A stretch of 64,000 nt of DNA from Lewinella sp. JB7 (lineage in GTDB: Bacteria > Bacteroidota > Bacteroidia > Chitinophagales > Saprospiraceae): the NCBI RefSeq assembly GCF_024297185.1, contig NZ_JANCTD010000008.1, positions 62,001 through 126,000 of the forward strand, written 5' to 3'. Every line of letters begins with the position of its first letter. Position 1 is the first letter of the stretch. Shown here piece by piece: positions 59,519 through 64,000 of this stretch. Under the pieces are notes generated by a model. It was not told where the DNA came from and ran no database searches. It worked only from the letters and a program-made list of their open reading frames with translations. The position numbers were made by a program, and so were the translations under genes.

Positions 59519-62500
59519 TTAAGCGGTCGCGGGCCTCAATTGGGCGTGGTCCAGCAGGGCGGCGTAAATCTCGTTTTGCCGCAGTATCTCGCTGCACCCC
59601 ACGAGAACGAGGTGGTCCCGGGCCCGGGTCATCGCCACGTTGAGCTTCCGGTCGACCCCCTCTTCACTCACCCGCGAAAGGCGTTGCAGCTGGGTCGTAT
59701 CGTTGGCGCAAAGCGACATCAGCACGATACGCTTGGCGCTCCCCTGGTAGCGTTCTACGGTATCCACCGTGAAGTCGTCGGGTGGGTACCCCTCCTGCTG
59801 CAGCAACTTCCGGATGTAGGCGATCTGCGCGCGGTAGGGGGTAATGATGCCGATGTCCCCCGGCCGCACCGGCCGCTCGGTAGTTGCGTAGAGGGCCGTG
59901 AAGGCCCTGACGAGCCGGACGAGCATTTCCGCTTCGTGACGGTTCACTTTCGGATCCGGCGTCGCGTCGTCCACGGGAGTCGATAGAAATACCAGTCGTT
60001 GCGTGCGGAGCGTACGTTGTAGTTCGTCACCGGGAATGCCCGCCGCGATGGGGGCAAGCTGCCGGAGGTGATAGCCGATACTGTCCGGCAGGATCTCCAG
60101 TCCACCGCCGTAAAAATGAAGAGCGGGAAAGGCCATGATGTCGCGGTGCATGCGGCCCTGGTAGCGCAGCTGGTCGAAGGCCCACGACCAATTCCTGTCC
60201 CGCGCCGTGAGGTAGAGGCGCTCGAACAGACTCGTCCCCAGATCGGTAAGCCCGAGATCGCGCAGCTGCGGATCCCGGACCCGGGTCCCCGCCTCTCCCT
60301 GCTGAACGACGGCGGGCAGCTGCCGGTGGTCGCCGATGAGCAGACACCGGGGCGCCCGCGGCAGGATCCCCCCGAGCAGGGGCTCCAGGATCTGGCTGGC
60401 CTCATCTACCACGATGCGGTCGAAAGCCTTCAACTTGAAGAGCTCGTCCTTTCCCCCCACGCTGGAGACCGTACCCACGACGATCCGACAGTCGTCGATG
60501 AGTTGCCGCAGCTCTTTGCGCCGGCGCAGGCGCTTGCTTCTGATCTGTAGTAAGCGGTCTTCGTAGCGGAGAGACGTTCCCAGCCGGCTGCCGATGCGCA
60601 GGTAGTCGCGGAAGGGATTTCCGTCGGCATCGGTGATGCGTTCGATGCTCTCGCAAATTTCGTCCACGGCCCGGTTCGTATAGGCGACCAGCAGAATGTT
60701 TTCCTCCGTGTGTTCGAGCAGGTGGCGGACCAGGTGGTGAAGCATTTTGCTCGTCTTTCCGGTGCCGGGCGGCCCCCACAGCAGGAAGTAGTCGGGCGCG
60801 GTAATGATCCGACGCAGAATGCGGTCCTGCTCGTCGGTTAGTTCCCGGGAAATCGGTTCGGGGTAGGGGGGCGCTTGCCGGGGAGGGAGGAGACCCAACC
60901 AGCGGCGGCGCAGATCGGTGTCGGCCTGCGCCCACAGGTACAGTCCCAGGTAGTGGTTCTTGAAACTGCTGTCCAGCACGTCTTTTTCGATGCTCCAGTA
61001 TGGCTTGCGCCGGAACACCCCGTCGTTCAGTTGGGGGTTGCGGGGACGCAGGAGCACGCTGGATTCCCGGACATCCATGATGGTGGACTTGAAGATTTGT
61101 GCCTTTACCGCGTCGCCGGGCCGCGTCCGTTGCGTCTGGGTACCGTAGAGAGCAATGATGTCCCCCTGGCGAAACTTGACCAGGTTGCCGTCTTCGGCGG
61201 GGCGCCGCAGGGTCAGAATGTTTTCCTCCGCGTCGTAGTGCTCGAAGGTCAGCCCGTCGAGCAGTTCGAAGCGGTCGATCTTGTCGTCGCGCTCGTCGAG
61301 CCAGAGGCTGGCCAGGCCGTTAACGTGGTCGGTTTTCTGCTCTCCGACCTTAGCCAGCCGTTGTTCGCGGGCCACGAAGCCGAGGAAGGCGCCGAAGTAC
61401 CGTCGTTCGAGATCGTCCAGCCGGCCGTAAGTGGAAAGCACCGTCCGGTGATCGCGCTCGGTAAAACTTCCCAGGGGGCCCAGTCGGTCCGGCTCGATGC
61501 GGGCCAGCAGCGCATCGGTCTGCCGGCGCAGGTCATCCTCACCGAGGCGGGCCAGCAACATTTCGATCCCGACCAGCTGATTCCGCGCGGCAATGGCCTC
61601 CATCTGGCGGTTGAATTCGGGGGGCGCGTAGCGGATGGGGTTGTTGTAGTCGACGCTGTACAGAATGTACGACCTGACGTTCGCCTCCCGACCGAGTGCC
61701 CGGTTGATCATGAGGTCGTACAGCAGGGTCTGGATGAAGTTGTCGCTGCGGATTCCGTGACGGTTGGGCTGGTAGATCTTGCTCGTCTTGAGCTCCACGA
61801 TCGACGTGGTGGCCTCCTCGGAGTCGCGCTGCGACTGGAGCAAATCCAGACGCCCCTGCAGCCCGTAACTGGGACTTAGAAATGTAGGTTCCAGCATGAC
61901 CGTTTCCCGGTCGATGTCGAGCTCGGGCAGCAGCTGCTCCACGAATTTCTTGACCGTCAGGAAGTGGTGTTGCAGTTCTTCGATCAGGGTCCGCACCTCC
62001 TGATCGTTGAACAGACAGAGTTCGAGGGGTTGCATCTCGAAGATGGTGGGCAGCACCTCCCGGAACCGCGCCTGGGGGGTATGGATCAGTACGTCCAGGA
62101 AGCTGTTGACGATGTTTCCCCGCACCAGGGGCGGCCGCTTTTCGAAGGGGAGTAGTCGTTTGGGCAAGGATGTCCAGGGCTGAAAGGCCGTACCACTACC
62201 GAAGCAGCCGGCCACGTCCGTCACGTTGACCAGAAAATCGGGCTCGATCACGATTTGGGTGGGAAAAATGCGGTTGCCCTCCCGCAGCTGGGCATTCAGC
62301 AGATTGAGCAGCACGAAGGGGCCGCTGACCTTTTCCAGTATATCTACCGCCCCCCGGACGAGGGAGTCCGCCAGTTCGGCCTCCCCGTAGGGAATGACGT
62401 ATACCTGCTCGGGTCGATCCTCCCGTCGAACGTAGAGAAGTTCTTCCGCGGCATCGATCTCCAGCGCCAGCACCCGCAACTGATAGTAATGCCGCTTTAC

Positions 62501-62911
62501 TTCCGGCGGGCGGTAGGGGGGGAATTCGACGTCCAGATAGGGCCCCATCTCCTCCGGCACCGTGGTACCGAATAGCTGAGCATTGAGCTCCGTCGCCAGG
62601 CGCATGCCGATACGGACCCGCATCTTCAGCGCACCGGGATCCTCCTCCGGGCTCCGGTGGCGACGGAAGAGTCGTTCCTGGGCTACAAGCTCCCGCGGCA
62701 GTCCGTACTTATGGGCGGCGTAGGTGATGCGTGCGTACACGGTGCTGAAGTGTAGCAAATCCTCCTCGGTCGCGCGCTCGAACAGCTCGAGGATGATGCG
62801 GCGGAGTGCGTCCGCCCGCTGGGAATCGGTCATCTCGTCGCTCCGGGCCACCCGCCGGGTCCGCCGGTAGAAGTGGTCGCTGAGGGCTTGCTGTCGGGGA
62901 GATACGCTCAT
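59519..62911 (-). CDS. Dna2-like nuclease-helicase (PD-(D/E)XK plus UPF1-type SF1 helicase)
   Basis: 1130 residues from the ATG at 62911. Nuclease-like region near 350-420: YGLQGRLDLLQ, then SIVELKTSKIYQPNRHGI, matching the D...ExK core and the Q-rich motif of Cas4/Dna2-type nucleases. The helicase has Walker A LLWGPPGTGKTSKMLHHLVR, motif II FDRIVVDEASQILEP, motif III LIGDHRQLPAVVQQG, motif V TVERYQGSAKRIVLMSL and motif VI NVAMTRARDHLVLVG. The order nuclease then helicase equals Dna2. Possible roles are DNA end resection, replication-intermediate repair or defence. The frame is intact. Confidence 0.8.
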   Translation of the reverse strand: MSVSPRQQALSDHFYRRTRRVARSDEMTDSQRADALRRIILELFERATEEDLLHFSTVYARITYAAHKYGLPRELVAQERLFRRHRSPEEDPGALKMRVRIGMRLATELNAQLFGTTVPEEMGPYLDVEFPPYRPPEVKRHYYQLRVLALEIDAAEELLYVRREDRPEQVYVIPYGEAELADSLVRGAVDILEKVSGPFVLLNLLNAQLREGNRIFPTQIVIEPDFLVNVTDVAGCFGSGTAFQPWTSLPKRLLPFEKRPPLVRGNIVNSFLDVLIHTPQARFREVLPTIFEMQPLELCLFNDQEVRTLIEELQHHFLTVKKFVEQLLPELDIDRETVMLEPTFLSPSYGLQGRLDLLQSQRDSEEATTSIVELKTSKIYQPNRHGIRSDNFIQTLLYDLMINRALGREANVRSYILYSVDYNNPIRYAPPEFNRQMEAIAARNQLVGIEMLLARLGEDDLRRQTDALLARIEPDRLGPLGSFTERDHRTVLSTYGRLDDLERRYFGAFLGFVAREQRLAKVGEQKTDHVNGLASLWLDERDDKIDRFELLDGLTFEHYDAEENILTLRRPAEDGNLVKFRQGDIIALYGTQTQRTRPGDAVKAQIFKSTIMDVRESSVLLRPRNPQLNDGVFRRKPYWSIEKDVLDSSFKNHYLGLYLWAQADTDLRRRWLGLLPPRQAPPYPEPISRELTDEQDRILRRIITAPDYFLLWGPPGTGKTSKMLHHLVRHLLEHTEENILLVAYTNRAVDEICESIERITDADGNPFRDYLRIGSRLGTSLRYEDRLLQIRSKRLRRRKELRQLIDDCRIVVGTVSSVGGKDELFKLKAFDRIVVDEASQILEPLLGGILPRAPRCLLIGDHRQLPAVVQQGEAGTRVRDPQLRDLGLTDLGTSLFERLYLTARDRNWSWAFDQLRYQGRMHRDIMAFPALHFYGGGLEILPDSIGYHLRQLAPIAAGIPGDELQRTLRTQRLVFLSTPVDDATPDPKVNRHEAEMLVRLVRAFTALYATTERPVRPGDIGIITPYRAQIAYIRKLLQQEGYPPDDFTVDTVERYQGSAKRIVLMSLCANDTTQLQRLSRVSEEGVDRKLNVAMTRARDHLVLVGCSEILRQNEIYAALLDHAQLRPATA

Positions 62912-62998
62912 GGCGGAAAGATAGTGAGCCGACCGCGGGCACATCGGTGAAATGGACTCCACGCACGTCGATCAGCGAAAATTCGCTACTTTGCGGAA

Positions 62999-63973
62999 AT
63001 GAATCGTCGTACAGAAATACTCTCCGAGCTCCACCTGGATATTCCGGTGGTGGTGTCTCCCATGTTCATCATTTCGCAACCCCACCTCGTGCTCGAGTCC
63101 TGTAGGAACGGAGTACTGGGGACCTTTCCCGCGCTCAACAACCGGAGTACGGAGGGATTCGAGCAATGGGTCGTGGACATAAAGGAAGCGATACGGACCG
63201 AGGGTGGCGAACGTGGTAAGCCGCTGTCGGCCTACGGCGTCAACCTCATCGTACATAAGACCAACCCGCGGGTCCAGGCCGATCTGGAGGTAATCGTCCG
63301 CCAGCGGGTACCGGTCGTCATCACCTCGCTCGGGGCCGCGCGGGAGGTCGTGGACGCGGTTCACAGTTACGGCGGACGGGTCTTCCACGACGTCACCAAT
63401 ACCTACCATGCGCAGAAGGCCATCGATGCCGGCGTGGACGGACTCATCCTGGTTTGTGCCGGGGCGGGCGGGCACGCGGGGACGCTCAATCCGATTCCCT
63501 TCGTTGCCGAAATCCGTAAAATGTTCGACGGGGTCATCCTGCTGGCGGGCGGGCTCAGTACCGGTCGGGACATTGCCACCGCACTGCAGATGGGTGCCGA
63601 TCTGGCCTACATGGGTACGCGGTTCATCGCCACCCGGGAGGCCGTTGCCGACGAGGCGTATAAGGAGATGATCATGAGCTCGGGTTCGCGGGAGATCGTT
63701 TACACCGCTTCCGTTTCCGGCATTCCGGCCAACTGGATGGTGGGCAGCCTCGAAGCCGCCGGGATTACCAAAGACATGTGGGACCAGAAGGGCAAGGCCG
63801 ACTTCGGGGCCGAACACGAAGCCAAGGCCTGGAAAAATCTCTGGAGCGCCGGCCACGGCGTGGCGACCATCGACGACAATCCGCCCGCGGCCGAACTCAT
63901 CGATCGCCTGAAACGCGAGTTGAAGGAAGCGCTGCGGGAACAGTCTCAGCGAGCTCTCAAATTTTCAATTTGA
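62999..63973 (+). CDS. Nitronate monooxygenase (2-nitropropane dioxygenase family)
   Basis: 324 residues. FMN-binding TIM barrel: VVVSPMFIISQPHLVLESCR, GGRVFHDVTNTYHAQKAIDA, LILVCAGAGGHAGTLNPIPF with the catalytic His, and ILLAGGLSTGRDIATALQMG and ADLAYMGTRFIATREA. Oxidises nitronates to carbonyls. Divergent from the Dna2-like gene. Confidence 0.88.
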   Translation: MNRRTEILSELHLDIPVVVSPMFIISQPHLVLESCRNGVLGTFPALNNRSTEGFEQWVVDIKEAIRTEGGERGKPLSAYGVNLIVHKTNPRVQADLEVIVRQRVPVVITSLGAAREVVDAVHSYGGRVFHDVTNTYHAQKAIDAGVDGLILVCAGAGGHAGTLNPIPFVAEIRKMFDGVILLAGGLSTGRDIATALQMGADLAYMGTRFIATREAVADEAYKEMIMSSGSREIVYTASVSGIPANWMVGSLEAAGITKDMWDQKGKADFGAEHEAKAWKNLWSAGHGVATIDDNPPAAELIDRLKRELKEALREQSQRALKFSI

Positions 63974-64000
63974 AATATCCAATTTAAAATTTAAAATTTT

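Noticed and set aside
1-64000. CRISPR array
   Set aside because: No series of regular direct repeats with unique spacers was seen; the 21-22-bp iterons have almost no spacer and lie in a gene.
63972-64000. A+T-rich palindromic tail at the window end
   Set aside because: AATTT/AAATT repeats of this kind are common between genes in such genomes, and the window ends before their extent can be judged.

Overview
The window reads as a GC-rich Bacteroidota chromosome, probably Saprospiria/Lewinella-like. The evidence is the bamD-rpoZ-coaBC-DUF4835 gene run, a long NusB, a remnant of a type IX secretion cargo protein, and promoters of the Bacteroidota type (TTG, about 19 nt, TAnnTTTG). It has two parts joined at a tRNA-Arg(CCG) gene at 21876-21946.

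Positions 1 to about 21.87 kb are the right arm of a temperate phage or phage-derived element whose left end lies outside the window. From left to right it carries: a partial structural protein and a large tailspike with a signal peptide and a pectate-lyase-like region (1-4978); a late/lysis block with a CHAP endolysin and a membrane-anchored coiled-coil/PAS-like protein (4990-7509); an AT-richer accessory block of small membrane proteins including a DUF2335 protein (7.7-9.7 kb); small early genes with an operator-like palindrome over a promoter (9.9-10.5 kb); a leftward operon ending in a fused SNF2-type helicase/DNA methyltransferase (15.55-10.8 kb); an AT-rich 'moron' cassette of three genes, each with a host-type -7 promoter box, bracketed by inverted copies of a 19-bp sequence (15.70-17.59 kb); a candidate structured RNA ending in a terminator (17.6-17.77 kb); and a rightward replication operon (17.8-21.7 kb). 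That operon has a GIY-YIG protein, winged-helix proteins, an initiator gene with five 17-bp palindromic iterons and an A+T-rich repeat tract inside it, a DnaC/IstB-like AAA+ loader and an excisionase-like protein next to the tRNA. The layout resembles lambda O-ori-P. No integrase or structural head gene is visible here.

Positions 21.95 to 64.0 kb are ordinary host genes in short operons: envelope and redox proteins (TlpA-like lipoprotein, TPR protein, DinB protein, TIM-barrel isomerase), a TonB receptor plus GH140-like enzyme, proC, a quinone oxidoreductase, lipB, two ECF sigma factors, folC, fabH, corA, topoisomerase IB, the DUF4835-coaBC-rpoZ-bamD cluster, a Ppx/GppA phosphatase, xseB, dehydrogenases, a glutamine amidotransferase, dps, a HAD hydrolase, a PP2A-like phosphatase, arfB, nusB, a DoxX-type membrane protein, a Dna2-like nuclease-helicase and a nitronate monooxygenase. 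A decayed secreted-protein fragment lies at 40.3-40.5 kb.

The most interesting signals are the iteron origin inside the initiator gene (the palindrome is kept even where the reading frame slips by one base), the reuse of the same CGTTCA/TGAACG half-sites near early promoters, and the inverted-repeat-bounded three-gene cassette.
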